Notes: generated by a model from the letters alone, not told the origin. DNA of 64,000 nucleotides from Kineosporia rhizophila (GCF_021277265.1 NZ_JAJSOH010000029.1:1-64000), one strand, 5' to 3'. Shown: positions 53,501 through 62,295, numbered from the stretch's first letter. Made by a program: numbers and translations.

Positions 53501-54373
53501 CATGCCGTCGCAGTGCCGCACGTTGGGCACCAGCAGCTGGCGGGTGCCGTCCGGCTTGGGCATGTCGATGGCGATGCCCAGGTTGATGTGGGCCGGCTGG
53601 ACCAGCGCGGGCTTGCCCTCGTCCTCGGCGTACGAGGCGTTCATCGAGGGCATCAGCTCGAGCGCCTCGACCAGGGCGAACCCGATCAGGTGGGTGAACG
53701 ACACCTTCCCGCCGCGGGAGCGGACCAGGTGGTTGTTGATCACGATCCGGTTGTCGATCAGGAGCTTGGCCGGGACCGCCCGCACGCTGGTCGCGGTGGG
53801 CACCTCCAGGCTGGCTTCCATGTTCGTGACGACCCGGGCGGCCGGGCCCTTCAGACGGGCGATCTGCGGGCCGTCCGAGCTCGCCTTGGCCGGGGCGCTG
53901 CTGGCCGGCTCACGAGGCGTGCGGGCGGCCGGCGGCGTGGCCGGAGCCTGCTTGGCAGCCTGCCGGGAGGCCTGCTGGGCGGGCTTGGGGGTGGGGGACG
54001 GCTGCTTCCCGGCCGCCTCCGTTCCCGTCCCGCTCGCCGGGGCCGGGCTGGGCGGGGTGGCCGCCGCGGCCGGCTGGGCGGAGTCGGGCTGGGGCGCAGG
54101 CTTCGGTGGCTGCAGCGCGGCGGTGGCGACCGGACGGCTCGAGGCCGCTCCGTTCGTACCCGTCGCGGGAATGGTGTCCGAGGGATCGGAGTTCGAGTCG
54201 TCGGACGGGCGCGAGCTGGTCCGCAGGTGCGGGGTCTCGGCCGGCTGATAGTCCGCGAAGAACTCCCACCAGGCGGGGTCGACGGAGGACTTGTCCGACA
54301 GATACTGCTGGTACAGCTCGTCGACCAGCCACTCGTTCGGTCCGAACTCGGTCACCACAGGCTCGGAGGACAC
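50507..54373 (-). CDS. kgd: multifunctional 2-oxoglutarate metabolism enzyme Kgd
   Basis: A 1288-residue actinobacterial fusion giving 2-oxoglutarate decarboxylase, carboligase and E1/E2 activity at the TCA cycle branch. Order: an E1o N-terminal segment (EWLVDELYQQYLSDKSSVDP), a Pro/Ala linker (about 45-125), an E2-type acyltransferase core ending LTSTYDHRIIQG, then the ThDP-dependent E1 (DMVCYRRRGHNEGDDPSMTQ, VERPDALVLWEAQFGDFANG). There is no lipoyl domain, as in mycobacteria. Regulation by the FHA protein GarA is family knowledge. ATG 54373; a terminator follows. Confidence 0.97.
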   Translation of the reverse strand: MSSEPVVTEFGPNEWLVDELYQQYLSDKSSVDPAWWEFFADYQPAETPHLRTSSRPSDDSNSDPSDTIPATGTNGAASSRPVATAALQPPKPAPQPDSAQPAAAATPPSPAPASGTGTEAAGKQPSPTPKPAQQASRQAAKQAPATPPAARTPREPASSAPAKASSDGPQIARLKGPAARVVTNMEASLEVPTATSVRAVPAKLLIDNRIVINNHLVRSRGGKVSFTHLIGFALVEALELMPSMNASYAEDEGKPALVQPAHINLGIAIDMPKPDGTRQLLVPNVRHCDGMDFAEFWSAYEDVVRRARNNKLGADDFAGTTISLTNPGTIGTVHSVPRLMKGQGAIIGVGAMDYPAEYQGASEETIARLAVSKMMTLTSTYDHRIIQGAGSGEFLRIVHSKLLGEDGFYDRVFRSLRLPYEPVRWVRDISVSHDDQINKTARVQELIHSYRVRGHLMADTDPLEYKQRRHPDLDITTHGLTLWDLEREVPTGGFGGKPVAKLRHILGVLRDTYCRTVGIEYMHIQDPEQRRWLQARLERPYAKPSREEQLRILGRLNAAEAFETFLQTKFVGQKRFSLEGGESVIALLDEVLSNAARAELDEVCIGMPHRGRLNVLANIAGKSYGQIFREFEGQQDPRSVQGSGDVKYHLGTEGHYTTETGEKTKVYLAANPSHLEAVNPVLEGVARAKQDRLDRQGEIFSVLPVLLHGDAAFAGQGVVTETLNLSQLRGYRTGGTVHVVINNQVGFTTAPSSSRSSVYCTDAARMIQAPIFHVNGDDPEACVRVAKLAFEFRMAFDKDVVIDMVCYRRRGHNEGDDPSMTQPLMYNLIEAKRSVRKLYTEGLIGRGDITVEEAEQALRDYQQQLERVFAETRDTVNHPPTVNRDVTAGLDLPKAQQQDDAAGNGHTSAVSAEVLKRIGDAYVSPPSGFSVHPKLQTLLERRAAMASEGGVDWAFGEMLALGSILMDGTNVRFTGQDTRRGTFTQRHAVLTDKVTAEEWTPLLNLSDDQGKFWIYDSLLSEFAAMGFEYGYSVERPDALVLWEAQFGDFANGAQTIVDEFISSSEQKWGQRSSVTLLLPHGYEGQGPDHSSARIERYLQLCAENNMFVAQPSTPASYFHLLRRQAYAKPRKPLVVFTPKSMLRLKAAVSPIEEFTTGEFRPVISDSTELGSVDRVLLCSGKIYHDLAAERAKRNDTSTAIVRLEQLYPLDVEGVLAAIDPYRDAQLVWVQDEPANQGPWPSIALSLPQDLGGRPLLRISRPAAASPATGSAKKHQAEQAALIAQAFNR

Positions 54374-54637
54374 GGCGAGAATCGCCTTCTTTCAGTGCGG
54401 GGCTGAAGGGTGTGTCAACCCTAACCCGATCGAGTGGGGACGCGAGGTATTAGCAGTTCCACTCGGCGCCGCCGCGGGGTGGTCTGCACCACGGCCCGGC
54501 CCTGACCTGCCTTAGGATGTCCCCACCATGCCTTCACGAAGGTGCCGGCCTCTGGCCGGCACACCCCAGCCCCGTCGTTCGCCGTCGCTCCCGTACCGGT
54601 CCTGGTGCGGCTCCGAGCCGGGTGGCGTCGCAGTCCT

Positions 54638-56044
54638 ATGACCGAATGGATCCTCCTCGGCCTCGGCGTGCTGCTCACGCTGGGGACGGCGATCTTCGTC
54701 GCGGCCGAGTTCTCCCTGGTCGCGCTCGACCGTTCCACCGTCGAGCGGGCGGTCGAGTCCGGTGACAAGCGCGCCCCCTCGGTGCTCGCGGCCATCCGCA
54801 GCCTCTCCACCCAGCTGTCCGGTGCCCAGGTCGGCATCACGATCACCACGCTGCTGGTCGGCTACCTGGTCCGGCCCTCCCTGGCCACCCTGCTCCAGGC
54901 CCCGGCCGAGGCGGTCGGCCTGGAGGGGGCGGCGGTCGACTCGGTCACCGTGGCCCTGGCCCTGATCGCGGCCACCGCGTTCTCCATGGTCGTGGGCGAG
55001 CTGATCCCGAAGAACCTGGCGATCTCGGTGCCGCTGCCCACCGCCCGGGTGGTGGCCGGCCCGCAGCGGGCCTTCACCACGGTCACCCGGCCGCTGATCA
55101 CCGTGCTCAACGGCTCGGCCAACCGGCTGCTGCGGCTGGTCGGGGTGGAGCCGCAGGAAGAACTCTCGGCCGGCCGTTCGGCCGACGAGCTGGCCGCTCT
55201 GGTGCGGCACTCGGCCGAGGTCGGCACGCTCGACCAGCAGACCGCCACGCTGCTCACCCGTTCGCTGGGCTTCTCCAGCCGCTCGGCGGCCGACGTGATG
55301 ACCCCGCGGGTGCGCATGCTGGTCCTGCAGAAGGACGAGCCCGCGGCCGCGGCGATCACGCTGGCCCGGCGCACCGGGCACTCCCGGTTCCCGGTCGTCG
55401 ACGGCGACCTCGACGACGTGGTCGGCGTGGTGCACCTGAAGAGCGCGGTCGCGGTGCCGATGGAGCGGCGCGACGAGGTCCCGGTGGCCGCGTTCATGTC
55501 CGAGGCGCTGCGGGTGCCGGAGACGATGCGGCTGGACCCGCTGCTGGTCGAGCTGCGGGCCCTGGGCCTGCAGCTGGCCGTGGTGGTGGACGAGTACGGC
55601 GGCACGGCCGGCGTGGTCACCCTCGAGGACCTGGTCGAGGAGCTGGTCGGGGACGTTTCCGACGAGCACGACCGCAGTCGTCCGGGCATCGTGCGCCGGC
55701 GGGACGGCGCCTGGCTGGTGCCGGGCCTGATGCGGCCCGACGAGGTGCGCGAGCGCACCGGGGTCGGGGTGCCCGACGGCAACGCCTACGAGACGCTCGG
55801 CGGTTTCGTGATGGCCGGGCTCGGCCGCATCCCCGCCGTGGGCGACGAGGTGCCCGTCGAGGGCGCTCGGGTCCGGGTGGAGCGGATGGACGGGCGTCGG
55901 GTCGACCGGGTGAGGCTGATCCTGCCCGACAGCGCCACGCCCGACCGGGGTGCCTCGGCCGACCCCGCGAAGGTGACTATGAACACCCGTCCGGCCCAAC
56001 GGCCGACGGTCGACGCGGGCTCGCCCGGAAGGCAGCAGTCGTGA
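54638..56044 (+). CDS. CNNM/CorC-family membrane protein, first of pair
   Basis: A 468-residue hemolysin-C/CNNM protein. Residues 1-200 are the DUF21 membrane domain (ILLGLGVLLTLGTAIFVAAE, VGITITTLLVGYLVRPSLAT, VVGELIPKNLAISVPLP). Residues about 215-345 are paired CBS domains (ADVMTPRVRMLVLQ, GHSRFPVVDGDLDDVVGVVH, VVDEYGGTAGVVTLEDLVEE). The C-terminus is a CorC_HlyC domain plus a short tail. Likely Mg/Co homeostasis. ATG 54638; it ends in a 4-bp overlap with the next gene. Confidence 0.93.
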   Translation: MTEWILLGLGVLLTLGTAIFVAAEFSLVALDRSTVERAVESGDKRAPSVLAAIRSLSTQLSGAQVGITITTLLVGYLVRPSLATLLQAPAEAVGLEGAAVDSVTVALALIAATAFSMVVGELIPKNLAISVPLPTARVVAGPQRAFTTVTRPLITVLNGSANRLLRLVGVEPQEELSAGRSADELAALVRHSAEVGTLDQQTATLLTRSLGFSSRSAADVMTPRVRMLVLQKDEPAAAAITLARRTGHSRFPVVDGDLDDVVGVVHLKSAVAVPMERRDEVPVAAFMSEALRVPETMRLDPLLVELRALGLQLAVVVDEYGGTAGVVTLEDLVEELVGDVSDEHDRSRPGIVRRRDGAWLVPGLMRPDEVRERTGVGVPDGNAYETLGGFVMAGLGRIPAVGDEVPVEGARVRVERMDGRRVDRVRLILPDSATPDRGASADPAKVTMNTRPAQRPTVDAGSPGRQQS

Positions 56045-57111
56045 CCAGCCTCCTCGTCGCCGCCCTCCTGCTGGCCCTCAACGCCTTCTTCGTCGGGGCC
56101 GAGTTCGCCGTCATCTCGGCTCGGCGCAGCCAGATCGAGCCGCTGGCCGACGCCGGCAGCCGGGCCGCCAAGACCGCGATGCGGGCGATGGAACAGGTCT
56201 CGCTGATGCTGGCCTGCTGCCAGCTCGGGATCACCATCGCCTCGCTGGGGCTGGGCCTGGTCGCCGAGCCCGCGATCGCCCACCTGATCGAGGTCCCGGC
56301 CGAGGCGGCGCACCTGCCCGAGGGCCTGATCCATCCGCTGGCCTTCGCCGTCGCCCTGGCCATCGTCAGCTACCTGCACGTGGTGCTGGGCGAGATGGTG
56401 CCGAAGAACCTGGCCCTGGCCGGGCCGGACCGGGCGGTCCTGGTGCTCGCGCCGCCGCTGCTGGCGGTGGCCCGGGCGGTCTCCCCGGTGATCCGCGCCC
56501 TGAACTGGGTGGCCAACCACGCGGTGCGGCTGCTGCGGGTGGAGCCCAAGGACGAGGTCGCTGCCGCCTTCACCGCCGACGAGGTGGCCTCGATCGTCAC
56601 CGAGTCCACCCGGGAGGGCCTGCTGGACCATCACGGGCTGCTCACCGGGGCCCTGGAGTTCAGCGAGCTCTCGGCCGGCGACCTGATGATCCCGATCGGC
56701 CGCCTGGTCACCGTCCCGGTGGGCAGTACCCCGGCCGAGGTCGAGCGGCTGGTCACCCGCACCGGGTTCAGCCGCTTCCCGGTGGTCCGGCCCGAGCCGG
56801 ACGATTCCGAGGCGGCGCCTGCGGTGCTGGGCTACCTGCACCTGAAGGACCTGCTGTACGCCGACGACGAGCGGCACGGGCTGCCGATCCCGGAGAAGCG
56901 GGTGCGTTCGCTGGTCGCGGTCGGGGCCGAGGACGAGGTGGAGGAGGCCCTGGCGACGATGCAGCGCGCGGGCAGCCACCTGGCCCGGGTGGTCGACCAC
57001 GAGGGTCGCACGCTGGGGGTCCTGTTTCTTGAGGACGTCATCGAGGAGTTGGTCGGTGAGGTCCGGGACGCGACCCGGCGGGATCCGGGCCGGACGGCCA
57101 CCCGCGCCTGA
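56041..57111 (+). CDS. CNNM/CorC-family membrane protein, second of pair
   Basis: A 356-residue paralogue of the preceding protein: DUF21 domain (LLLALNAFFVGAEFAVISAR, CCQLGITIASLGLGLVAEPA, VLGEMVPKNLALAGPDR), then CBS domains (SAGDLMIPIGRLVTVPVG, GFSRFPVVRPEP, VVDHEGRTLGVLFLEDVIEE). It lacks the CorC_HlyC C-terminal domain and stops after the second CBS. GTG start overlaps the upstream stop. Tandem long/short CNNM pairs are common in Actinobacteria and probably work together. Confidence 0.92.
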   Translation: MTSLLVAALLLALNAFFVGAEFAVISARRSQIEPLADAGSRAAKTAMRAMEQVSLMLACCQLGITIASLGLGLVAEPAIAHLIEVPAEAAHLPEGLIHPLAFAVALAIVSYLHVVLGEMVPKNLALAGPDRAVLVLAPPLLAVARAVSPVIRALNWVANHAVRLLRVEPKDEVAAAFTADEVASIVTESTREGLLDHHGLLTGALEFSELSAGDLMIPIGRLVTVPVGSTPAEVERLVTRTGFSRFPVVRPEPDDSEAAPAVLGYLHLKDLLYADDERHGLPIPEKRVRSLVAVGAEDEVEEALATMQRAGSHLARVVDHEGRTLGVLFLEDVIEELVGEVRDATRRDPGRTATRA

Positions 57112-57506
57112 CCCCGACCGGATGAGGTGTGACCGATTGGTTGCACTGAGCGATGTCGGCGTGGGCTTTCTCGCTCGGCATCCAGGTTTCAGACGCTTCG
57201 GCGAGGTCCCTGGCGGTCAGTGCCACGACTTGATGTCGCTGAGTCTTGCGTCACATCAAGCGCGTCACTCAAAGTCATGAGCCGTGTTGCCTGCGTGCGC
57301 ATGCTCACAGAATTGATAACACTCAGTTGAGGTAAGCATACCCCAAGTGCGGGATATTGGACGTCGTATGAACGGCTTAAGTCCAACAGCGCGTCCCAAC
57401 TTGATTTACCCACCCCGGTGGCCTTTATAGTTCCGTGACTCATCACCCAGAGTGCGGTTGGTAGGAACCCCCTCCACCTCCCTTCAGCCCTCCAGGAGGA
57501 TCAACG
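57112..57506. other. 395-bp AT-richer upstream region of the VanY-like gene
   Basis: No gene seen. Base composition falls well below the window average between about 57270 and 57440. It contains CTTGATGT...ACATCAAG (8-bp arms, 57228-57261) and ends in a strong AGGAGG site before GTG 57507. Probably a long regulated leader. I looked for a c-di-AMP (ydaO-type) riboswitch core and could not find it. Confidence 0.6.
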
Positions 57507-58388
57507 GTGCCGTCGCATCGCGCCGACACAGCTGCCCCCGCGTTACGTCCGCGGAACAACCGGGGCACGCGGTCTTCAGGATCGCAGCGTCGCTCAGCCA
57601 CGGGTGTTCAACGCCCGAATGCACCACGCCGCCCGCTCCGCAAGCCCGGCGGCTCGCTCAGTGCTCCGCAGGTCGGCATCGCCGGTGCCCTGGGTATCGC
57701 GACCATCGCCGCACCGATCAGCGGTGCCATGGCCGACCCGATGCCCAAGGCTCAGGTCAACCAGATCGCCAGCACCGTCTCCGTGGTCTCGGCGGTGTCC
57801 TTCCCCAACGCGGCCACCGCGGCCGGCATCGGGGTCGAGAACCTGGCCGTGGTGCCCGCCGAGGGCACGGTCCAGGCCGCCACGCCCAACCTTCTGGCTG
57901 CCCCGAAGACGATCATCGTCAGCCGGGCCTCCCGGGCCGGCGAGCGTTCGGTGCTGCCCGGCTGCTCCGGCATCCCGACCACCACGGGCGCCAGCAACGG
58001 CCAGCTGCCCGAGAGCTCGCTCTGCACGCTTTGGGACTCGGACCACCGGCTGCGGGCCGACGCGGCCGTGTCGCTGGCCAAGCTCAACATCGCGTACAAG
58101 CAGGAGTTCGGTAACGACATCTGCCTGACCGACTCCTACCGCACCCTGAGCGAGCAGTACGCGGTGCGGGCGAGCAAGCCCACGCTCTCGGCGGTGCCCG
58201 GCACCAGCGAGCACGGCTGGGGCCTGGCGGTCGACCTGTGCGACGGCGTCAACACCGGCACGGGTGCGCGCTTCCAGTGGCTGGCCGACAACGCGTCCTC
58301 GTACGGCTGGGAGAACCCGGACTGGGCCAAGTCCGGTGGCGGTGGCCCGTACGAGCCCTGGCACTGGGAGTACGCCGCAGGGCAGTGA
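57507..58388 (+). CDS. secreted VanY-like D,D-carboxypeptidase (M15)
   Basis: A 293-residue exported protein. A long basic N-terminus (about 50 residues) leads to a hydrophobic stretch VGIAGALGIATIAAPISGAM ending ADP, a plausible signal peptide. The C-terminal M15B peptidase domain (about 170-293) has CLTDSYRTLSEQY, the complete zinc site SEHGWGLAVDL (HxxGxAxD) and EPWHWEY with Glu and third His. It trims peptidoglycan stem peptides. GTG 57507 follows AGGAGG. A terminator follows. Confidence 0.92.
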   Translation: MPSHRADTAAPALRPRNNRGTRSSGSQRRSATGVQRPNAPRRPLRKPGGSLSAPQVGIAGALGIATIAAPISGAMADPMPKAQVNQIASTVSVVSAVSFPNAATAAGIGVENLAVVPAEGTVQAATPNLLAAPKTIIVSRASRAGERSVLPGCSGIPTTTGASNGQLPESSLCTLWDSDHRLRADAAVSLAKLNIAYKQEFGNDICLTDSYRTLSEQYAVRASKPTLSAVPGTSEHGWGLAVDLCDGVNTGTGARFQWLADNASSYGWENPDWAKSGGGGPYEPWHWEYAAGQ

Positions 58389-58412
58389 GCTCTGTTTCGA
58401 TCAGCTTCATCC

Positions 58413-58453
58413 GCCGAGAGCCGACTCTGTTCATGGGTCGGCTCTCGGCTTTT
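58413..58453 (+). terminator. terminator of the VanY-like gene
   Basis: GCCGAGAGCCGAC pairs with GTCGGCTCTCGGC (11-nt loop), then CTTTT, 25 bp after the stop. Confidence 0.92.
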
Positions 58454-59452
58454 GCCGGACTGACCTGACTCGACTGCCCCGACCTGGCTCTGACCGGACC
58501 TGCCGGTCGTCTGCCTGTCTTCTCGTCGGCCGGCGTGCTCGCTGTCCGCTTACTTGTTCAGGTCAGGTTTGGTCTGCCTGCCTGCTGCGGAGCGAGAGAG
58601 CTGCCTGCGAAGGATGAACCCGCGACCAGTGGATCGGCTGATCCGTCAACGGTGGGGGCTACGCGCGCAACGGCAGTTCTCCTCCCGGTTCCGTGGTGGA
58701 GAGTGAGACCACGGGCGGGCTGCCGAACGCTGCGGATGACCGTTCCCGGCGCGGCTGAATCACTGGCCGCGGGTGGCACTGTGCATTTGTGGATGCGCCG
58801 TAACCGCTGCGTCTGAGGGGGCGCTGTGTTTGTGGCGTGTGCTCTGTTTCTGGGTGGTGCCGTGTTTCTGAGGTGCGTGCTTCTGGGGTGGTGCGGACTT
58901 CTGGGGTGGTGCGGTCGTGAGGTGTCGCGTGTATGTGGGGTGGTGCTGTGTATGTGGGTGATCCGCCAGCTGTCTGACGGTTGCTCTGGCGCGGCCCGCT
59001 TCAGGGGCGGGCCGTCCGGCCTGGAGGACGTTCACCCTTGGTGGCTCCGGCGCAAGCCGATCTGACATCGTCGGCCGCGGGGGCTCGTCCCGTAATTCTG
59101 GTTTTCAGTTGTGGTCGGCGCCGCACGACTCCCGTGCATCGCACGGACTCCCGTGCTCGGCTCCGTCAGGGGTGGGATCTGCCGATTCGGGCTGGGCCCT
59201 CATCGCACGGTCCCGGAGGAAAAGCTGGTCTGCGCCGACTTCATGACGCCGACCTCCGTAGACGTTCAAGTGTTCAGTTGTGGATCCGTTGATGCTGAAC
59301 GGTTTTCGTGACCCTGGTGCGGCCCTGCGGTGAGGGCTCGACTCGGCTGTCTCGAAAGCGCCGGTGGTGCTGGTGTTTCGGAGGAACTGGTTGAGCTGGT
59401 GGTGCTGGTGCAGTTCGCGGAGGATCTGCTGGTTGTTCAGTTGCCTTGTGCT
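58454..59452. other. 1-kb gene-poor region with GT-rich repeats
   Basis: No convincing gene. Part of it (58820-58960) is made of ttctggggtggtgcgg- and tgtatgtggggtggtg-like repeats that give His/Gln/Pro/Thr-rich minus-strand frames. The rest lacks ribosome sites with credible frames. Codon-position GC bias expected of genes is not seen by eye. Confidence 0.6.
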
Positions 59453-59779
59453 TCAGCTGGCTTCGCGCAGCTGAGCGGTCTTGCGGGCTTCGCGACGCTC
59501 CTTGCGCTCGGCCAGGTAGATGGCCTCACGGTCTTCCTCGGTCAGGCCGCCCCACACGCCGTACGGCTCACGGACCGACAGGCCGTGCTCGCGGCACTGC
59601 TGAATCACCGGGCAGCCGGCGCAGACGGCGACCGCAGCAGCATCACGCTTGTGACGGGCCGGGCCACGCTCACCCTCGGGGTGGAAGAAGAGCTGGGGGT
59701 CGGCCTCGCGGCACGCACCCTGGTACTGCCACTCCCAGACGTCGGCGACGGGAACGGGGAGACGGGAGAGCTCGGCCAT
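59453..59779 (-). CDS. whiB3: WhiB-family Fe-S transcription factor, WhiB3/WhiD type
   Basis: A 108-residue Wbl protein: ADVWEWQYQGACREADPQLF then FHPEGERGPARHKRDAAAVA. The four cluster cysteines are in GACREAD, VCAGCPVIQQC; the beta-turn motif is GVWGGLTEEDRE, followed by a basic tail RKERREARKTAQ. The WxWQxxGxC and FFHPxGERG features are those of WhiB3/WhiD, which sense redox state and work with SigA region 4. ATG 59779 follows GGAGG; an in-frame start at 59854 is rejected. Confidence 0.94.
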   Translation of the reverse strand: MAELSRLPVPVADVWEWQYQGACREADPQLFFHPEGERGPARHKRDAAAVAVCAGCPVIQQCREHGLSVREPYGVWGGLTEEDREAIYLAERKERREARKTAQLREAS

Positions 59780-59853
59780 CAGATCCTCCGGGTGCTGCGG
59801 TGATCGGCCCCTCGGCCGATCGGGTGCTTGAACCTTACTAACCGAGTCAGCCA

Positions 59854-60067
59854 TTGTTCAAGCCCTTCGCTCCGAAACTTGTTCACGAGTACTTCAAGGT
59901 GGCCGGATCCGTCCTGAAGCGGTTCGTCTGCGACGGCCCGGTAGCGGGTTGTTCAAGTACCGGGCCGCCTCCTCGGAGATGGGCTCTGACCTGCGGAAAC
60001 GCTGGTCTCGCGGATCCGTGGGCGGCCCCGTGAACCACTTGCTTCACGCGCTGAACCAGGTTGTTCA
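59854..60067. promoter_or_regulatory. four TTGTTCA heptamers upstream of whiB3
   Basis: TTGTTCA occurs at 59854-59860, 59879-59885, 59949-59955 and 60061-60067, each followed by A or C, within 290 bp upstream of the whiB3 start. They may be half-sites for a regulator. Otherwise this region (59780-60185) shows no gene. Confidence 0.4.
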
Positions 60068-60185
60068 CGCCTGCCGAAGCGGTGCAACGGTTTGTCGGGA
60101 GTGGTGCACGAACACCTTCGGAGCGAAGCGATTCACCGGCGTGTCGACTGTCTGAAACGGTTCCGCTGCCCTTTCGTGATCTGCC

Positions 60186-60224
60186 GCTGAAGCGATTCGT
60201 CCCGGATGGGCGAATCGCTTCAGC
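60186..60224 (-). terminator. terminator of the alpha/beta hydrolase
   Basis: GCTGAAGCGATTCG pairs perfectly with CGAATCGCTTCAGC (11-nt loop), 21 bp past the hydrolase stop. Confidence 0.85.
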
Positions 60225-60244
60225 GTTCCGACGGCTGCATCGCG

Positions 60245-61108
60245 TCAGCGCAGGAAGCCGGCCAGACGGCTCAGCGTGCTGGGCTCACGCAGGATGCTCC
60301 CGTGGCCGGCCCCCTCCATCACCAGAAGCTCGGCGTCCGGCAGTACTTTTCGGACGTGTTCGGCCGAGCGCAGCCGCTCCTCGTCCAGCGAGCCCACGAT
60401 CATCAGAGTGGGCAGCGTCAGACCCTGAAGCGTTTCGTCGTCCACCCCTGGATCGTTTTCCGAACCGGCCATGTACGCGGCCAGGGCCTTGGCGTCGTTG
60501 GCCTTGAAGGCGTGCACGGTGGCCTTGTCCAGGGGCTGCCCGGTCCAGGCCTGCCAGCCCTCGAGGAACCCGGTCATGCCGCCTTCCTGCAGTGACGCGA
60601 TGCAGCCGGGGAAGAAGACCCGGTCGAAGGCGCCCTCGGCCGTGCTCGGCGCTCCGGCGATGCTGACGAATCGATTCAGGCGCGAAGGATGCGCGGCAGC
60701 GAGCGAGAATCCGACCCGCCCGCCGAGCGAGTAGCCGACGTAATCGGTCACGCTCGTTTCGGTCCGGTCCAGCACAGCGACCAGATCGGCGACAAAGGCC
60801 TCCATGCCATAGGCGCTTTCATGGTGCGGCCCCTCGCTACGCCCGTGCCCCCGAAGATCCACGGTGATCACGTTGTGCGTCTTGGTGAGTTCGCGGACAT
60901 ACCCGAAGCCCCGCCAGATGGCTTGGGAGAGGGCAGTGCCGTGAGACATCAGGACGGTGGGGGCAGCGGGGGAGGGGGAGCCACTGGGGGAGCCGGACGA
61001 ACTGGAGACGGAGCTGGCCGGCTGGGCGCCACCCTGCGGACTGAGGTCGCGGGGGAAGGTGCGGTACGCAATGCGCGTGCCGTCGACCGGGCTGATCACG
61101 GTATCCAC
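60245..61108 (-). CDS. alpha/beta-fold hydrolase
   Basis: A protein of about 287 residues: RIAYRTFPRDL, a Ser/Pro/Gly linker (ASSVSSSSGSPSGSPSPAAP) inserted before VLMSHGTALSQAIWRGFGYV, VDLRGHGRSEGPHH, nucleophile elbow VGYSLGGRVGF, the acid in VGSLDEERL and histidine in EGAGHGSILREP. Related to RsbQ/esterase-type hydrolases. GTG 61108 is the likely start; ATG 61171 is in frame but lacks a ribosome site. The Ser/Pro insertion is unusual. Substrate unknown. Confidence 0.85.
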   Translation of the reverse strand: MDTVISPVDGTRIAYRTFPRDLSPQGGAQPASSVSSSSGSPSGSPSPAAPTVLMSHGTALSQAIWRGFGYVRELTKTHNVITVDLRGHGRSEGPHHESAYGMEAFVADLVAVLDRTETSVTDYVGYSLGGRVGFSLAAAHPSRLNRFVSIAGAPSTAEGAFDRVFFPGCIASLQEGGMTGFLEGWQAWTGQPLDKATVHAFKANDAKALAAYMAGSENDPGVDDETLQGLTLPTLMIVGSLDEERLRSAEHVRKVLPDAELLVMEGAGHGSILREPSTLSRLAGFLR

Positions 61109-61336
61109 GGCCAGGACGTTACTTGGCGGGCAGGCCAGGGCCAGGGGTGAACGGTCGGCCCAGGTTGGCATGGATGGGGAAAGGAACCGTGCCTCAGCGG
61201 CTCCTTGGTCCGGCGACTCGCACCTGGAAGCGGATGACAGTCGCCGATCCAGCGGCCGCCGACCGTACAAGCCACCACTACGCAACCTTCTCGCTGCGAC
61301 GCTGATCCCTGGACCGGGCCAGCCCACAGCAGCCAG

Positions 61337-61355
61337 GCCAGGGGTGCGGGCTGGA
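61337..61355 (+). repeat. single exact copy of the 19-bp minisatellite unit
   Basis: GCCAGGGGTGCGGGCTGGA is identical to the unit repeated six times at 19-132. It lies 7 bp before palindrome copy 2. Confidence 0.9.
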
Positions 61356-61362
61356 CGCCAAA

Positions 61363-61406
61363 GTGTGCATCTGGTTCACCTGGTACCAGGTGTACACGAT
61401 GTACAC
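61363..61406. repeat. 44-bp palindrome, copy 2 of a dispersed element
   Basis: Arms pair at 18 of 22 positions around GGTACC; the core CACCTGGTACCAGGTG matches copy 1 at 9027-9074, apart from one end base. The outer arms (gtgtgcat / atgtacac) are also alike. Confidence 0.85.
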
Positions 61407-61491
61407 GTCGTCCTGTGGCGACCGCGGGCTGCATACCGGCCTGACCGGGAGCCGTGGGTAAGGGACCGGGGCGAAGAACCGGGGGTGAGGA

Positions 61492-61551
61492 ACCCGTGGG
61501 CGAGAAACCCGTGGGCGCGGGACCCGTGGGCGAGGGACCCGTGGGGCGGGA
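61492..61551. repeat. 15-bp tandem repeat
   Basis: ACCCGTGGG recurs at exact 15-bp steps (61492, 61507, 61522, 61537), with unit ACCCGTGGGCGAGGG. Degenerate copies continue to about 61690. Confidence 0.85.
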
Positions 61552-62262
61552 GCATGTCGGGAGACCAGTGGCGAGGGGCCGGAGGCGGAAGAGCGGGGCG
61601 GGGTGAGGGACCTGTGGGCGGGAGAACGGGGTTGAAGAACCCGTGGGCGCGGGACCGGGTTAGGGGCCCGTGGGCGGGAGAGCGAGGGTGAGGACAGCGG
61701 GGCGAGAGGCCAGAGACCAGGGGTGGGGGCGAGGGACCGGGAGATGGGGCCGACGGGGTCGACGTGGTCGCGGCGGCGGTCGGCCACTTTGCGGTGTGTG
61801 CGAGGCAGCGACTGGCCTCCGACGAGGAGCGCAAGCGGTACATGTTGCACGAGGATCCGCGCGCACCTTGTCTCCTGGCCCCCGACTGGTCCCGGGCTCG
61901 AGGGTCCGCGCACTTTCCTCCTCGGGCCTGGACCGGTCCGAGGCCCTTTACGTGCGTGGGGCCTCCCTCGCCATCAGTCGGGAGGCGCTGTGGGTGGGGC
62001 TTTCCGGCTGCGACACACCCCGGCTCCACTGCGGGCCGGGAAGGTGAGTTCGGAGACGGGGCCGGGAGACGGGCCGGCCGCGGCTGAGGGGCGGCGCGCT
62101 GGCCGGCCGCGGGCGGCGCCCGCTCGGTCCTGTGCCCTGCCCATGGCCTGCTGCAAGGGACGCAGGTATTCCGGACCAGTCACTGCGGATCGGTCAGATC
62201 GGGCCGAGAGCAGGTCAGGTATTTCGGGCATCGAGATCCGCGTGTGAAAGTTCGCGTGTGAT

Positions 62263-62295
62263 GGGCTCTTGGCCCGCGGGCCGGGCCAAGAGCCC
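62263..62295 (-). terminator. hairpin downstream of ndh
   Basis: GGGCTCTTGGCCCG pairs with CGGGCCAAGAGCCC (5-nt loop), 190 bp beyond the ndh stop on the minus strand. A transcription terminator is likely. Confidence 0.7.

Noticed and set aside
49496..54406. Very long plus-strand open frame opposite kgd
   Set aside because: It is a GC-driven shadow of the minus-strand kgd, SGNH and DUF6104 genes; composition is His/Val/Gly/Arg noise.
57112..57506. c-di-AMP riboswitch before the VanY-like peptidase
   Set aside because: Such leaders precede wall hydrolases in Actinobacteria, but the conserved core elements could not be found here.
58760..59068. Minus-strand frame of 102 residues rich in His, Gln, Thr and Pro
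   Set aside because: It derives from GT-rich tandem repeats; no ribosome site or homology.
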